Shown piece by piece: positions 37,804 to 49,426 of a stretch of 64,000 bases of DNA. The DNA is from an uncultured Acetobacteraceae bacterium (lineage in GTDB: Bacteria > Pseudomonadota > Alphaproteobacteria > Acetobacterales > Acetobacteraceae). The notes beneath the pieces are model-generated. The model did no database searches and was not told the DNA's origin. It worked only from the letters and a program-made list of their open reading frames with translations. The DNA lies in NCBI GenBank assembly GCA_943912335.1, contig CALTUD010000020.1, positions 10,929 to 74,928 on the forward strand, given 5' to 3'. Position 1 is the first letter of the stretch. Every line of letters begins with the position of its first letter. Made by a program: the position numbers and the translations under genes.

Positions 37804-39480
37804 TCACGAAGCCCGCGGCAACCTGACCACGAAGCGCGCCCCGATCACGCCCCCATCCGCGCCGATCCGGTTCTCCGCCGCGATCGAGCCGCGCAGCGCT
37901 TCCACGATCTGCCGGCTGATCGACAGCCCCAGACCGGAATGGGTGCCGAAATTCTCCGCCGCCGGACGCTCGGAATAGAAACGCTCGAAAATGCCATCGA
38001 GCTTGGCGGCCGGAATGCCGGGCCCCTCGTCGGACACGGCGATCTCGACGATGGACGCCGTGCCGGATGCTTCCAGAACGATGCGTCCATTCGGCGGCGA
38101 GAAAGACACCGCATTGCCGATCAGGTTGCGCAGCACCTGCACCAGGCGGTCCTCCACCGCCAGACACAGCAGAGGCCGCTCCGACGGCGCCGCGTCCACA
38201 CTCAGGAGCGGATCGCCGTCCTTGCGCGTGGTCTGGTTGATCTCCGCCAGCACGTTCAGGATCGGCAGCACCTCCACAGGCTCCGTCACCGAACGCGACA
38301 GCTCGGCATCGATCCGGCTCGCGTCGGAGATGTCGGTGATCAGGCGGTCCAGACGGCGCACGTCGTCGTTGATGATCGCCAGCAGACGCCGCTGCTGCGC
38401 CACGTCCTCGATCCGCATCAGCGTCTCGATCGCCGACCGGATCGAGGAGAGCGGATTCTTGATCTCGTGGCTCACATCGGCGGCGAAACGCTCGATCGCG
38501 TCCATGCGCGCCCACAGCGCCCGGGCACTTTCCTCCAGCGCCTGCGCCAGCTCGCCCAGCTCGTCCTTGCGGCACAGAAGCTGGCGCGGCACCGAGCCGG
38601 TGCGGCCGATCGTCTCGCGCATCACATGCGCCGACGCCGCCAGACGCAGCAAAGGCCGGGCGATGGTCTGCGACAGATACCAGGACAGCAGAACGGTGAT
38701 CGCCAGCGCCACCAGGAACAGCACGAGGATGGACGAGCGCACCGCGAACAGGGACCGGTCCACCTCGCGCGCTTCCCGGGTCAGCTGGATGATGCCCACC
38801 GTCTGCCCGTCATGCGCTACGGGCTCGGCCACCGTCACCAGCAGCAGCCCGCTGGCGGTGCGCCGGATGAAGGGCGGCGTTTCGCTGCTGTCGTTGTCGC
38901 GCAGGCGAAGCTGTTCGCGCACCTCCGGCTGGGCGTTGGGATCGGCATTGGCCGCCATCGTCGCCAGACGGCGATGCGGCAGAAGCAGCAGCAGGCGGTC
39001 GTAGAGCCGCTCCAGACCGCTGCGGAAACTCAGCACGGGCGTGCCGTCGCCGCCATCGGCGGCCGGCTGCACGTCGGGACGGCTGTCGGCGATCTGCTGC
39101 CCGTCCGGCGCGAACAAACGGGCCTGCGCGCTGGGGGAGGGCTCGGTCAGACGCAGCAGAAGCGGACGGGCGAGGGCGGCGGACAGATCCACCGCATTGT
39201 CTGCGTCGGCGCTGCCCGAATGGGCGCGATGCGGCCGGTGCGCCGCGGTCACGGCGGACTGGCCCAGCGCGCCGGCATAGATGCGCGCCTGCTCGCGCAG
39301 CGCGCTCACCTCGGCTTCCAGCAGGCTGTTCTGGAACTGGTTCAGATACAGCAGCGTGGCCACCAGCAGCGCCAGCGGCACCACGTTCACCAGCAGGATG
39401 CGCCGCATCATCGGCGACACCCAGCGCCGGTACATCCGCCCGAGCGGAACCGCGAAGGCCCCCGCCTGGAACCCGCTCAC
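37804..39480 (-). CDS. chvG: ChvG-type sensor histidine kinase
   Basis: A 558-aa membrane kinase. Two transmembrane helices (about 26-46 and 248-268) flank a periplasmic sensor of about 200 residues, followed by HAMP, DHp with His338 in VSHEIKNPLSS, and an ATPase domain (NLIGNAVSF, DEGPGIP, GLGLSISRQ). The N-terminal LLVNVVPLALLVATLLYLNQ is typical of ChvG/ExoS/BvrS kinases, which respond to acid and envelope conditions. It follows chvI by 15 bp on the minus strand. No exoR homologue is in view. Confidence 0.93.
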   Translation of the reverse strand: MSGFQAGAFAVPLGRMYRRWVSPMMRRILLVNVVPLALLVATLLYLNQFQNSLLEAEVSALREQARIYAGALGQSAVTAAHRPHRAHSGSADADNAVDLSAALARPLLLRLTEPSPSAQARLFAPDGQQIADSRPDVQPAADGGDGTPVLSFRSGLERLYDRLLLLLPHRRLATMAANADPNAQPEVREQLRLRDNDSSETPPFIRRTASGLLLVTVAEPVAHDGQTVGIIQLTREAREVDRSLFAVRSSILVLFLVALAITVLLSWYLSQTIARPLLRLAASAHVMRETIGRTGSVPRQLLCRKDELGELAQALEESARALWARMDAIERFAADVSHEIKNPLSSIRSAIETLMRIEDVAQQRRLLAIINDDVRRLDRLITDISDASRIDAELSRSVTEPVEVLPILNVLAEINQTTRKDGDPLLSVDAAPSERPLLCLAVEDRLVQVLRNLIGNAVSFSPPNGRIVLEASGTASIVEIAVSDEGPGIPAAKLDGIFERFYSERPAAENFGTHSGLGLSISRQIVEALRGSIAAENRIGADGGVIGARFVVRLPRAS

Positions 39481-39495
39481 GCCCCGGCCCCGCCG

Positions 39496-40206
39496 TCACT
39501 CCTCCTTGTAGCGGTAGCCGATGCCGTAAAGCGTCTCGATATGGTTGAAGCCGTCGTCGATCTGCCGGAACTTCTTGCGCAGGCGCTTGATGTGGCTGTC
39601 GATGGTGCGGTCGTCGACGTAGATGTTCTCGCCATAGGCCGCGTCGATCAGCTGGTCGCGCGACTTCACCAGCCCGGGACGCGCCGCCAGCGCCTTCACC
39701 AGCAGGAACTCCGTCACGGTGAGCTGGATGTCCGTGCCGCGCCATAGGCACTGGTGCCGCGTCTCGTCCAGGCTCAGCTCGCCGCGCACCATCACCCCCG
39801 CCGGCGTCGCCCCGGCCGCTTCGGCACGGATCGCCTCGCCACGGCGCAGAAGCGCGCGGATGCGCTCCAGCAGCAGGCGCTGCGAGAACGGCTTGGTGAT
39901 GTAGTCGTCGGCGCCCAGGCGCAGACCCATCAGCTGGTCCACCTCCTCGTCCTTGGAGGTGAGAAAGATCACCGGAAGCTGCGAGCGCGCGCGCAGGCGC
40001 TGCAACAGCTCCATGCCGTCCATGCGCGGCATCTTCACGTCCAGAACCGCCAGATCCACCGGGCGGGTCGTCAGACCCTGCAGGGCGCTTTCCCCGTCCG
40101 TGTAGGTGCGCACGACGAAACCCTCCGCCTCCAGGGTCATGGAGACCGAGGTCAGGATGTTTCGGTCGTCGTCCACCAGGGCGATCGTATGCTTGGTCGG
40201 CTCCAT
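39496..40206 (-). CDS. chvI: ChvI-type response regulator
   Basis: A 236-aa OmpR-family regulator. The receiver has Asp56 in [13 protein letters not shown] and [21 protein letters not shown], and the winged-helix output has [20 protein letters not shown] and [13 protein letters not shown], closely matching ChvI. An AGGAGG sits just ahead of the ATG. It should be phosphorylated by the adjacent ChvG and regulate envelope, exopolysaccharide and acid-tolerance genes. Confidence 0.94.
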   Translation of the reverse strand: MEPTKHTIALVDDDRNILTSVSMTLEAEGFVVRTYTDGESALQGLTTRPVDLAVLDVKMPRMDGMELLQRLRARSQLPVIFLTSKDEEVDQLMGLRLGADDYITKPFSQRLLLERIRALLRRGEAIRAEAAGATPAGVMVRGELSLDETRHQCLWRGTDIQLTVTEFLLVKALAARPGLVKSRDQLIDAAYGENIYVDDRTIDSHIKRLRKKFRQIDDGFNHIETLYGIGYRYKEE

Positions 40207-40377
40207 CCGGCCCTCCTGCTTGCCGCGAACTGTTGCCTCAAACCGGCTCTGGAACCAAATCCCGGCCCGCACAGCCCTGCCCTGCGTCCTGGCGGCGGCA
40301 GGGAAGGGCGGCCCCGCCCGCGCCGGATGCTGGCACCCGGAACTCTCTTCCGGGCGGATCATTAAGCCCCCCGCCTC

Positions 40378-40911
40378 ATGGAGCGCGCCGTGCAGATCAT
40401 CCACGACGATCCCGCCATGCCCGACGAGATCGCGGCCGGTTTCTATCCCGGCTTCGAGCACGGCTGGCGCATCACCGAGGTGATCGGCCGCATCGTCATG
40501 GCGGTCTTCGTGCTCGGATGTCTGGCCGGCCTGCTCGGCTCCGGCCCGCTGAACAGACGCTCCGCCACCAACGAGGATTCCTCGCTCACCGCGCATTACG
40601 ACGCGGTGGTCCGCTCCGGCGCGCCCACCGTAGTCAGTCTCGACACGCGCGTGCCGCCGGGCGGCAGCGAGGTCGCCGTCACCGTGTCGCGCGATCTGGT
40701 GGACGATCTGGTGCTGAGCGGCATCACCCCGAACCCGCGCCTCTGGCAGGTCGGCAACAACAGCATCCGCATCACCTTTCCCGTGGTCGCCGGCGAGAAG
40801 CGCGCCTTCATCCGCCTGTCCGGCTCCCCGGACTTCATCGGGCGACGGCACTTCACCATCCGCCTCGACGGCGGCGAAACCTTGTCCTGGTCACAGATCG
40901 GGGTGCCGTAG
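40378..40911 (+). CDS. Membrane-anchored protein paired with DUF421
   Basis: A 177-aa protein with one transmembrane helix at about 37-57 ([21 protein letters not shown]) and a C-terminal periplasmic beta-rich domain (about 75-177, [20 protein letters not shown]). It is immediately upstream of a DUF421 gene (3 bp gap), an arrangement often seen in proteobacteria. No enzymatic motif. Function unknown. Confidence 0.8.
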   Translation: MERAVQIIHDDPAMPDEIAAGFYPGFEHGWRITEVIGRIVMAVFVLGCLAGLLGSGPLNRRSATNEDSSLTAHYDAVVRSGAPTVVSLDTRVPPGGSEVAVTVSRDLVDDLVLSGITPNPRLWQVGNNSIRITFPVVAGEKRAFIRLSGSPDFIGRRHFTIRLDGGETLSWSQIGVP

Positions 40912-40914
40912 ACC

Positions 40915-41361
40915 ATGCAGATCGTCATCAAGGCCGCCCTGGCCTATCTGATCGTGCTGCTGGTGATCCGCATCATCGGCAGGCGCACCGCCAGCCAGCA
41001 GGCGCCGATGGACATGGTGGTGCTGTTCCTGTTCGGCGGCATGACGGTCAGCGCGGTGCTGGGCGAGGACCACAGCTTCTTCAGCGCCATGAGCGCCCTG
41101 TTCACGGTCGGGCTGCTGCATGTCTGCGTCTCGTGGCTCAAGCTGCGCTTCGTCTGGCTCGAGCGCGTGCTCGACGGAACGCCGATCGTCGTGTTCCGCG
41201 ACGGCGTCTGGGACGAAGGCGCCATGCGCCGCCTGCGGCTGCAACAGGCCGATCTCCGCACGGCGGCGCGGCAGCAGGGCCTGGACGATCTCGCCGACAT
41301 CGCGGTGGCGATCGTCGAACGCGACGGCACCCTGTCCGTCATAGAGAAGAACAAGTCGTAA
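40915..41361 (+). CDS. DUF421 (YetF-like) membrane protein
   Basis: A 148-aa protein: three N-terminal membrane helices (about 5-70) with the family motif RIIGRRTASQQAPMDMVVLF, then a C-terminal cytoplasmic beta domain (ERVLDGTPIVVFRDGVWDEG; ADIAVAIVERDGTLSVI). Shorter than Bacillus YetF (about 230 aa), as in the short DUF421 subgroup. Co-transcribed with the preceding anchored protein. Function unknown; no catalytic residues obvious. Confidence 0.85.
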   Translation: MQIVIKAALAYLIVLLVIRIIGRRTASQQAPMDMVVLFLFGGMTVSAVLGEDHSFFSAMSALFTVGLLHVCVSWLKLRFVWLERVLDGTPIVVFRDGVWDEGAMRRLRLQQADLRTAARQQGLDDLADIAVAIVERDGTLSVIEKNKS

Positions 41362-41480
41362 TTACGAAAATCGTAGTACAGAAATCATCACTATTTTGAA
41401 ATCCTGGACTTGTTCTGAAACCGGCAACGTCCAGATCGGTTCCTCCGCCGCCCAAACGGCATCAATGGAGGAACAAGACC

Positions 41481-41936
41481 ATGAAAGAAGCGATCGAAAT
41501 CGTCGGCACCGTCGAGGACATCTTCGCCCACCGTGTCACGCTGAAGACGGAAACAGGCAAGACGCTGGTCGATTTCGGACCCGGAGCCGATCTGGCGGAC
41601 ATCGAGCCCGGCCAGGAGATCGGCGTCCGGGGCGAACGGAAGCCCGGCGAACTCAAGGCGCGTGATATCCGCACCGGATCGGGCGCGTGGACATCGGTTA
41701 CCGCCGAAGAAAAGCACCCGAAACAGGACGGCAAGAACAAGCCGACCGGCAAGGGCGACGCGGGAGCCCCCGACGATGCACGCGTCACCGCCCTGCTGGA
41801 CGAGGCCGGCTATACCGATCACGCCGAGCGCTCCCGCAAGCCGAAGCATGTGGAGGTCACGGCGTCCAAGGACGGCAAGCGCCACACGGTGCATGTCCAT
41901 GCCGACGGCGTGAAGAAGGCCGAACCGGTCACCTGA
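41481..41936 (+). CDS. Hypothetical 151-aa protein
   Basis: A soluble, charged protein. Residues 5-65 look like a small beta-barrel (IVGTVEDIFAHRVTLKTETG, then ELKARDIRTGSG), recalling OB-type folds. A Lys/Gly-rich linker (KHPKQDGKNKPTGKG) joins it to a C-terminal part ending in ASKDGKRHTVHVHADGV. GGAGG precedes the ATG. Not recognised as a named family. Isolated between DUF421 and grpE with over 100 bp each side. Confidence 0.65.
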   Translation: MKEAIEIVGTVEDIFAHRVTLKTETGKTLVDFGPGADLADIEPGQEIGVRGERKPGELKARDIRTGSGAWTSVTAEEKHPKQDGKNKPTGKGDAGAPDDARVTALLDEAGYTDHAERSRKPKHVEVTASKDGKRHTVHVHADGVKKAEPVT

Positions 41937-42118
41937 CCCCTCGTTCCGCCCTTGCGATGGCAAGTCGGCCCCGGCGTCGTTCCAGACGCCGGGAACGGTC
42001 GGCGCATGTCCGGTCTCCCGAAGAAACGACGCGGCGTTGACGACTTGTTCATCCGGGCGTGGTCTCCTACTTCACCCGCATGGACGACACCCCCTTCCAC
42101 CCTTCGACTGGCGAGACC

Positions 42119-42748
42119 ATGACCGACGTGCACGAGCCCACGCCCGTTCAGACGACCGACACCGTGCCCCCGGGTGCGGCGGAGGCGCATGAGCCCACCA
42201 CCGAAGGGCTGATGCAGGAAGCCGGCGAGCGCATCCGGACGCTGGAAGCCCAGCTGGAGGAGATGCGCGAGAAGTGGATGCGCGCCGAGGCGGAGAACCA
42301 GAACGTCCGCACGCGCGCCAAGCGCGACGTGGACGACGCACGCCAGTACGCCGTCACCAAATTCGCCAAGGACGTGGTGGAAGCGGCCGAGAATCTCCGT
42401 CGCGGCCTGTCCTCCCTGCCGGCCGATGCGGGCGACAACCCGATGCTGACCAAGCTGCGCGAGGGCTTCGAGGGCGTGGAGCGCTCGTTCCTGGGCATCC
42501 TGGAGCGCAACGGCATCGCCGGCACCGACCCCACCGGCGCGCCGTTCGACGCCAATCTGCATCAGGCGATGGCCGAGCAGCCCTCGGCCGAGCACCCGCC
42601 CGGCACGGTGATGCAGAGCTGGACCTCGGCCTGGACCCTGAACGGCCGTCTGCTGAAGCCGGCCATGGTGGTGGTGGCCAAGGCGCCGGAAGGCGCGCCG
42701 CCGCCGTCCGCCGAGTCCGAGCCGGTCTCGATCGACCGTACGGCCTGA
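42119..42748 (+). CDS. grpE: Nucleotide exchange factor GrpE
   Basis: A 209-aa GrpE that releases ADP from DnaK. Long coiled-coil helix (about 30-100: RIRTLEAQLEEMREKWMRAE then NVRTRAKRDVDDARQYAVTK), then the beta-wing domain with NGIAGTDPTGAPFDANLHQA and GRLLKPAMVVVAK. Start taken at ATG 42119 (MTDVHEPT); an ATG 13 codons upstream is also open. First of grpE-dnaK-dnaJ. Confidence 0.93.
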   Translation: MTDVHEPTPVQTTDTVPPGAAEAHEPTTEGLMQEAGERIRTLEAQLEEMREKWMRAEAENQNVRTRAKRDVDDARQYAVTKFAKDVVEAAENLRRGLSSLPADAGDNPMLTKLREGFEGVERSFLGILERNGIAGTDPTGAPFDANLHQAMAEQPSAEHPPGTVMQSWTSAWTLNGRLLKPAMVVVAKAPEGAPPPSAESEPVSIDRTA

Positions 42749-42834
42749 GCCACCGGCTTCGGACCGTCTTTCTCGTTCGGACCCGCCCTTCCGCCCTTGT
42801 CTGACGGGTTGGGTCTGAATACATCCGTTCCCGC

Positions 42835-42855
42835 GCCCGGATCTCAGATCCGGGC
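42835..42855 (+). promoter_or_regulatory. Perfect hairpin in the dnaK leader
   Basis: A 10-bp inverted repeat (GCCCGGATCT / AGATCCGGGC) with a one-base centre, so a 9-bp stem with a TCA loop, lies 62 bases before the dnaK ATG. It could be a weak grpE terminator or an RNA structure affecting dnaK translation. No T-tract follows. Confidence 0.4.
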
Positions 42856-42916
42856 TTCCCCAAGGGCTGGGGTCGGTGCTTCGGGCCGGCAACAGCCGCT
42901 GATCAGGAGAGTTTGA

Positions 42917-44845
<1,929 letters not shown>

Positions 44846-44857
44846 TATCGCGTCTCC

Positions 44858-44893
44858 GGGGAGCGCGGCGTGTGAGCGCCCGCTCCCCTTTTT
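44858..44893 (+). terminator. Rho-independent terminator after dnaK
   Basis: Stem GGGGAGCG (44858-44865) with CGCTCCCC (44881-44888), loop containing further GC pairing, followed by TTTTTCTT. It would partly separate dnaK from dnaJ. Confidence 0.85.
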
Positions 44894-44957
44894 CTTGTGT
44901 GTTCATGACGGGATCGCGCGCCCATGAATGGGGCGCGATTTCGCCGATGAGGGTTCG

Positions 44958-46091
44958 ATGGCCAAGCAGGACTACTACGCGACCCTGGAGGTCGCCCGGG
45001 ATGCCTCTGCGGACGACCTGAAGAAGGCGTATCGCAAGCTTGCCATGAAGTTCCACCCGGACCGTAATCCGGGCGACAAGAGCGCAGAAGCGCGCTTCAA
45101 GGAAATCAGCGAAGCCTACGACATCCTCAAGGATGATCAGAAGCGCGCCGCCTATGACCGCTACGGCCATGCCGCCTTCGAAGGCGGCGGTCCGGGCGCC
45201 GGCGGGTTCGGCGGCTTTGAGGGCGGCCTCGGCGACATCTTCGACCAGATGTTCGGCGACATGATGGGCGGCCGTCGCGGCGGCGGCGGGCGCGCCCGCA
45301 CCGGCAACGACATACGCGCCCAGGTCGAGATCAGCCTCACCGAGGCGTTCTCCGGCATCAAGGTGCCGCTCAAGGTGCCCAGCCGCGTGTCCTGCGACAG
45401 CTGCGGCGGCACCGGCTCCGAGGACAAGAGCCGCGGCGCGGAGACCTGCCCGACCTGTCACGGTGCCGGCAAGGTGCGTGCGCAGCAGGGCTTCTTTCTG
45501 GTCGAGCGCGGCTGCCCCACCTGCGGCGGCGCCGGTCGCGTGGTGCGCAACCCGTGCAAGGTCTGCCGCGGCGCCGGAACGGTGGAAAAGGAGCGCTCGC
45601 TCTCGGTGGACATCCCCGCCGGCATCGAGGACGGCACCCGTCTGCGCGTCGCGGGAGAAGGCGAGGCGGGCCCGCAGGGCGCGCCGAACGGCGATCTCTA
45701 TCTGCATGTCGGCGTGAAGCCGCACGAGATCTTCCAGCGCGACGGCTCCACCGTGGTGGTGCGCCTGCCGCTCGACATGGTCACCGCCACGCTGGGCGGC
45801 CATGTGGAAGTCCCGGTGGTGGACGGAACGCGCGCGCGCCTGTCCGTCCCGGCCGGCTCGCAGACCGGCGATCAGCACAGGCTGCGCGGCAAGGGCTTCT
45901 CCGTGCTGCGCTCCGCCGCCCGCGGCGACATGTATGTGGTGTTTGCGGTGGAAACCCCGCGTCATCTCACCAAGCGTCAGCGCGAGCTGCTCGAGGAGTT
46001 CCGCGGCGAGACCGGCGAGAACGACAAGAGTCATCCCGAAACCGAAGGCTTCTTCGGCAAGGTGCGCGACTTCTTCGAAGGCCGCGCCTGA
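44958..46091 (+). CDS. dnaJ: Chaperone DnaJ (Hsp40)
   Basis: A 377-aa type I J-protein: J domain 4-70 with HPD at FHPDRN, Gly/Phe-rich linker (about 75-120), four CxxCxGxG zinc repeats ([32 protein letters not shown]) and two C-terminal substrate-binding domains. It delivers clients to DnaK and stimulates its ATPase. dapB begins 2 bp after its stop, so they are co-transcribed. Confidence 0.98.
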   Translation: MAKQDYYATLEVARDASADDLKKAYRKLAMKFHPDRNPGDKSAEARFKEISEAYDILKDDQKRAAYDRYGHAAFEGGGPGAGGFGGFEGGLGDIFDQMFGDMMGGRRGGGGRARTGNDIRAQVEISLTEAFSGIKVPLKVPSRVSCDSCGGTGSEDKSRGAETCPTCHGAGKVRAQQGFFLVERGCPTCGGAGRVVRNPCKVCRGAGTVEKERSLSVDIPAGIEDGTRLRVAGEGEAGPQGAPNGDLYLHVGVKPHEIFQRDGSTVVVRLPLDMVTATLGGHVEVPVVDGTRARLSVPAGSQTGDQHRLRGKGFSVLRSAARGDMYVVFAVETPRHLTKRQRELLEEFRGETGENDKSHPETEGFFGKVRDFFEGRA

Positions 46092-46093
46092 GC

Positions 46094-46837
46094 ATGGACG
46101 ATCTCCCGCGCATCGGCATCGCCGGCCTGTCCGGACGGGTCGGCAGGCTGCTGCGCGAGGAGATCGAATTCGCCGCCCTGCCGTTCGCGGGCGGGATCGG
46201 TCGTGACGGCGATCTGGCCGAACTCGCCGCACGCTGCGACGTGGTGATCGACTTCACCCATGCCGACACCGCCCCGCGTCACGCCGCCATTCTGGCCGAG
46301 GCCGGCGTCAACTGGGTGCTCGGCACCACCGGCCTGTCAGACACCGCGCAGAAGGCGGTCGAAGATGCCGCATCCCGCATCGTCGTCGTGCAGGCCTCGA
46401 ACTTTTCTCCCGGCGTGGTGCTGATGACCGCGCTCGCCCGACGCGCGGCCGCGTCGCTGCCCGCCGACCAGTACGACGCCGAGATCCTGGAAACCCATCA
46501 CCGCCAGAAGGTCGATGCCCCCTCCGGCACCGCCCTGTCGCTCGGACGCGCCGTCGCGGATGCGCGCGGACAGTATTTCGACGTCATACGCGACAGCGGC
46601 CGCGACGGTCATACCGGTGCCCGACGCCCCGGCGCGATCGGCTTCGCCGCCCTGCGTTCCGGCCAGATCGTCGGCGAACACACGCTGTCCTTCACATCGG
46701 ACGCGGAACAGCTCTCGATCGAGCATCGCGCCTTCGACCGTCGCGTCTTCGCCACCGGCGCGTTGCGCGCCGCCCGCTGGGCGTATCGCCACGCACCGGG
46801 TTTGTTCGGCATGGAAAACGTACTCGATCTCGTGTGA
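46094..46837 (+). CDS. dapB: 4-Hydroxy-tetrahydrodipicolinate reductase
   Basis: A 247-aa DapB of the lysine/diaminopimelate pathway. N-terminal nucleotide fold RIGIAGLSGRVGRLL (canonical GxxGxxG slightly altered to GLSGRVG), VVIDFTHAD, GTTGL, catalytic ETHHRQKVDAPSGTAL with the conserved His-His and Lys, and GEHTLSF at the C-terminal domain. It lies 2 bp after dnaJ, a frequent neighbour in acetic acid bacteria and other alphaproteobacteria. Confidence 0.96.
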   Translation: MDDLPRIGIAGLSGRVGRLLREEIEFAALPFAGGIGRDGDLAELAARCDVVIDFTHADTAPRHAAILAEAGVNWVLGTTGLSDTAQKAVEDAASRIVVVQASNFSPGVVLMTALARRAAASLPADQYDAEILETHHRQKVDAPSGTALSLGRAVADARGQYFDVIRDSGRDGHTGARRPGAIGFAALRSGQIVGEHTLSFTSDAEQLSIEHRAFDRRVFATGALRAARWAYRHAPGLFGMENVLDLV

Positions 46838-47111
46838 CCGTAAAATTTCAAGAATCCTGCCGCTCCGACAGGATCAATCCAAAGCCCTGATTCCAGGCCC
46901 CGTTTTCCGTCCATCACGGCATCGCTGCGCGTGAAATCCCCTGTTTCACCGCCTCGCGCGCGCCGGTTGCATCGCCGCTACCCGCACGCCATCCTTGACC
47001 CCCCCCTCCGTTTCCGTCACACCCCCCAACCTTCGGCAGCCGCTCACGGGGAGCGGCGGCCTCTATGGGCGCGTCCGACCCCTTGCTCGGCGCCACATCG
47101 GGGATAATGTC
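46838..47111. other. dapB-metK intergenic leader
   Basis: 274 bp. Directly after dapB is a small imperfect stem (ATCCTG ... CAGGAT). Close to metK there is a stem GCCGCTC/GAGCGGC at about 47040-47060. I could not match a known SAM riboswitch class. Confidence 0.4.
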
Positions 47112-48299
47112 ATGCGCAACAAGGGCGACTTTCTGTTCACCTCGGAATCCGTTTCCGAAGGTCATCCGGACAAGGTTGCCGACCGTATCAGCGATACGGT
47201 GCTCGATTGCTTCCTGCGGGCCGACCCGGAAGCGCGCGTCGCCTGCGAAACGCTGGTGACCACCAATCGCATCGTGCTGGCCGGCGAAGTGCGCGGTCCG
47301 TCCTCCGTGAACCGGGACCTGCTCGAGAACGCCACGCGCGAAGCGGTGCGCGACATCGGCTACGACCAGTCCGGCTTCTCCTGGAAGGACGCCGAATTCC
47401 AGTACTACCTCCATGCGCAGTCCGCCGACATCGCCGTCGGCGTCGATAGCGCGGGCGAGAAGGACGAGGGTGCCGGCGACCAGGGCATCATGTTCGGCTT
47501 CGCCACCACCGAAACCGAAAGCCTGATGCCGGCGCCGATCTCGTATTCGCACGAGATCCTTCGCCGCATGGCCGCCTATCGCAAGAGCGGACACGCGCTC
47601 GGCCAGGGCCTGCAGCCCGACGCCAAGAGCCAGGTTACGCTGCGCTATGTCGACGGCAAGCCGGTGGGCGCCACCTCGGTCGTGATCTCCACCCAGCACG
47701 ACGAGGGCAAGAACCAGAACGAGATCCGCGAGGCGCTGCGCCACGTGGTGGCCGAGGTGCTGCCGGAAGGCTGGACCGTGCCGGAAGACCAGTTCTACGT
47801 GAACCCGACCGGCATCTTCGTGATCGGCGGCCCTGACGGCGATTGCGGCCTCACCGGCCGCAAGATCATCGTCGACACCTACGGCGGTGCTGCCCCGCAT
47901 GGCGGCGGCGCGTTCTCCGGCAAGGATCCCACCAAGGTGGACCGTTCGGCCGCCTATGTGTGCCGCTACCTCGCCAAGAACGTGGTCGCCGCCGGTCTCG
48001 CCGATCGCTGCACCCTGCAGCTCTCCTACGCCATCGGCGTGGCGCATCCTCTGTCGCTCTATGTCGATCTCGACGGCACCGGCAAGGATGTCGACGAGGC
48101 ACGTCTCGAGCGCGTGCTGCGCGAAGCGGTCGACCTCACCCCGCGCGGCATCCGCCGCCACCTTCGCATGAACCGTCCGATCTACGCCCAGACCGCGGCG
48201 TACGGCCATTTCGGCCGCACTCCGGACGCGGCGCAGGACGACTTCACCTGGGAGCGCACCGACCTCGTCGACACGCTCCGTCAGGCGTTCAACCGCTAA
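47112..48299 (+). CDS. metK: S-adenosylmethionine synthetase
   Basis: A 395-aa MetK that makes SAM from methionine and ATP. Seen: [20 protein letters not shown] at the N-terminus, [12 protein letters not shown], the methionine-adenosyl signature [17 protein letters not shown], and TAAYGHFGR at the C-terminus. Full standard length. Starts at ATG 47112. trmB, a SAM user, follows after 18 bp. Confidence 0.98.
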   Translation: MRNKGDFLFTSESVSEGHPDKVADRISDTVLDCFLRADPEARVACETLVTTNRIVLAGEVRGPSSVNRDLLENATREAVRDIGYDQSGFSWKDAEFQYYLHAQSADIAVGVDSAGEKDEGAGDQGIMFGFATTETESLMPAPISYSHEILRRMAAYRKSGHALGQGLQPDAKSQVTLRYVDGKPVGATSVVISTQHDEGKNQNEIREALRHVVAEVLPEGWTVPEDQFYVNPTGIFVIGGPDGDCGLTGRKIIVDTYGGAAPHGGGAFSGKDPTKVDRSAAYVCRYLAKNVVAAGLADRCTLQLSYAIGVAHPLSLYVDLDGTGKDVDEARLERVLREAVDLTPRGIRRHLRMNRPIYAQTAAYGHFGRTPDAAQDDFTWERTDLVDTLRQAFNR

Positions 48300-48317
48300 G
48301 CGGACACGGAAGCCTTC

Positions 48318-49004
48318 ATGGTCAAGCCGCCGCCCGACCGGCTCTACGGACGGCAGCGTTCCCATCCGCTGCGTCCGCGCCAGCAGCTTCTGCTGGACGC
48401 GACGCTGCCCAGGCTGCGCTTTTCCGGCCCCGACGCTCCGGCGTCGGCGTTCGGGATCGCGCCCGCCGAACTCTGGCTCGAGGTCGGGTTCGGCGGCGGC
48501 GAGCACGCGCTCGCCCAGGCCGAAACCCATCCCGGTATCGCGCTGATCGCCTGCGAGGTGTTCGAGAACGGGCTCTGCTCGCTGCTCGGCCGTCTGGTGC
48601 CCGAAGGCGGCGAGGACAGCGCGCCGCTGCCCGCCAATCTGCGTTTGTGGGATGACGACGCCCGCACCCTGTTGCGGCAGATGCCGGATCGCTGCCTGGA
48701 CCGGCTGTTCCTCCTGTTCCCCGATCCCTGGCCCAAGGCGCGTCACGCCAAGCGCCGCTTCGTGCATCCCGAGACCATCCCGCTGCTGGCCCGCGTGCTC
48801 AAGCCCGGCGCCATCTGGCGCGTCGCCAGCGACGACCCGACCTATCAAGGCTGGGTGCGCGAGGTGATGGCGGCGCAGACCCTGTTCGAGACCCCGGAAC
48901 CCGCCACGGAGCGCCCGGAAGGCTGGCCGCCGACACGCTACGAGGCCAAGGCACTGCGCGCGGGACGTCAGCCGCTCTACTGGTCCTTCGTCCGGCGCGG
49001 CTGA
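48318..49004 (+). CDS. trmB: tRNA (guanine46-N7)-methyltransferase
   Basis: A 228-aa TrmB. RLYGRQRSHPLRPRQQLLLD at the start, SAM loop LEVGFGGGEHALAQA, LFLLFPDPWPKARHAKRRFV (the DPWPKxRHxKRR catalytic motif) and TRYEAKALRAGR at the end. It methylates G46 of tRNA variable loops. Co-directional with metK, as in many alphaproteobacteria. Confidence 0.97.
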   Translation: MVKPPPDRLYGRQRSHPLRPRQQLLLDATLPRLRFSGPDAPASAFGIAPAELWLEVGFGGGEHALAQAETHPGIALIACEVFENGLCSLLGRLVPEGGEDSAPLPANLRLWDDDARTLLRQMPDRCLDRLFLLFPDPWPKARHAKRRFVHPETIPLLARVLKPGAIWRVASDDPTYQGWVREVMAAQTLFETPEPATERPEGWPPTRYEAKALRAGRQPLYWSFVRRG

Positions 49005-49065
49005 GCCGCGCGGCAACCGTTCCCGCCACCGGGCGATGGAGCTTCCAGCCGAAGGAGCCCCGCCC

Positions 49066-49380
49066 ATGCTGACCAGAACCGCCCTCTACGAAGGCTCGAT
49101 CGAAGCGGGCGGGGAAGATGCCTTCTTCGCCGATGTCGAAAAACGCCTCGTTCCCATCTGGAAGCAGTTCCCCAACGTGCTGGACGTGCGCGTGCAGCGG
49201 GTGCGCTCCTCTGATCCCGGCGCGCTGCCGATCGTCATGATCCTGGAGATGGATTTCGCCGACCGCGCCGCGCTGGACGAGTCGCTCGCCTCCGACATCA
49301 AGACACACGCCCACGCCCTCACGCTCGACGTGCTCAAACCCTTCACCGGCCGCTTCTTCCATCTGATCGCCGAGGCCTGA
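49066..49380 (+). CDS. Small alpha/beta-barrel (EthD/Dabb-like) protein
   Basis: A 104-aa protein with the alternating beta-alpha pattern of dimeric ferredoxin-like barrels: LTRTALYEGSIEAG, VLDVRVQRVRSSDP, IVMILEMDFADRAALDESLA and a final LDVLKPFTGRFFHLI. AAGGAG lies 8 bases before ATG 49066. EthD or similar monooxygenase-like assignment is tentative. Between trmB and a LacI regulator; role unknown. Confidence 0.65.
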   Translation: MLTRTALYEGSIEAGGEDAFFADVEKRLVPIWKQFPNVLDVRVQRVRSSDPGALPIVMILEMDFADRAALDESLASDIKTHAHALTLDVLKPFTGRFFHLIAEA

Positions 49381-49426
49381 ACCCCGTGCTTTGATCCGGC
49401 GGGCGGTCGGCGCTACCACCGCTGCC

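Noticed and set aside
42001..42118. Heat-shock sigma-32 promoter before grpE
   Set aside because: A TTGACG hexamer at 42037 exists, but no -10 element at the right spacing fits the alphaproteobacterial consensus well.
46838..47111. Possible SAM-type riboswitch before metK
   Set aside because: Short stems are present, but I could not match the conserved cores of SAM-II, SAM/SAH or other classes.
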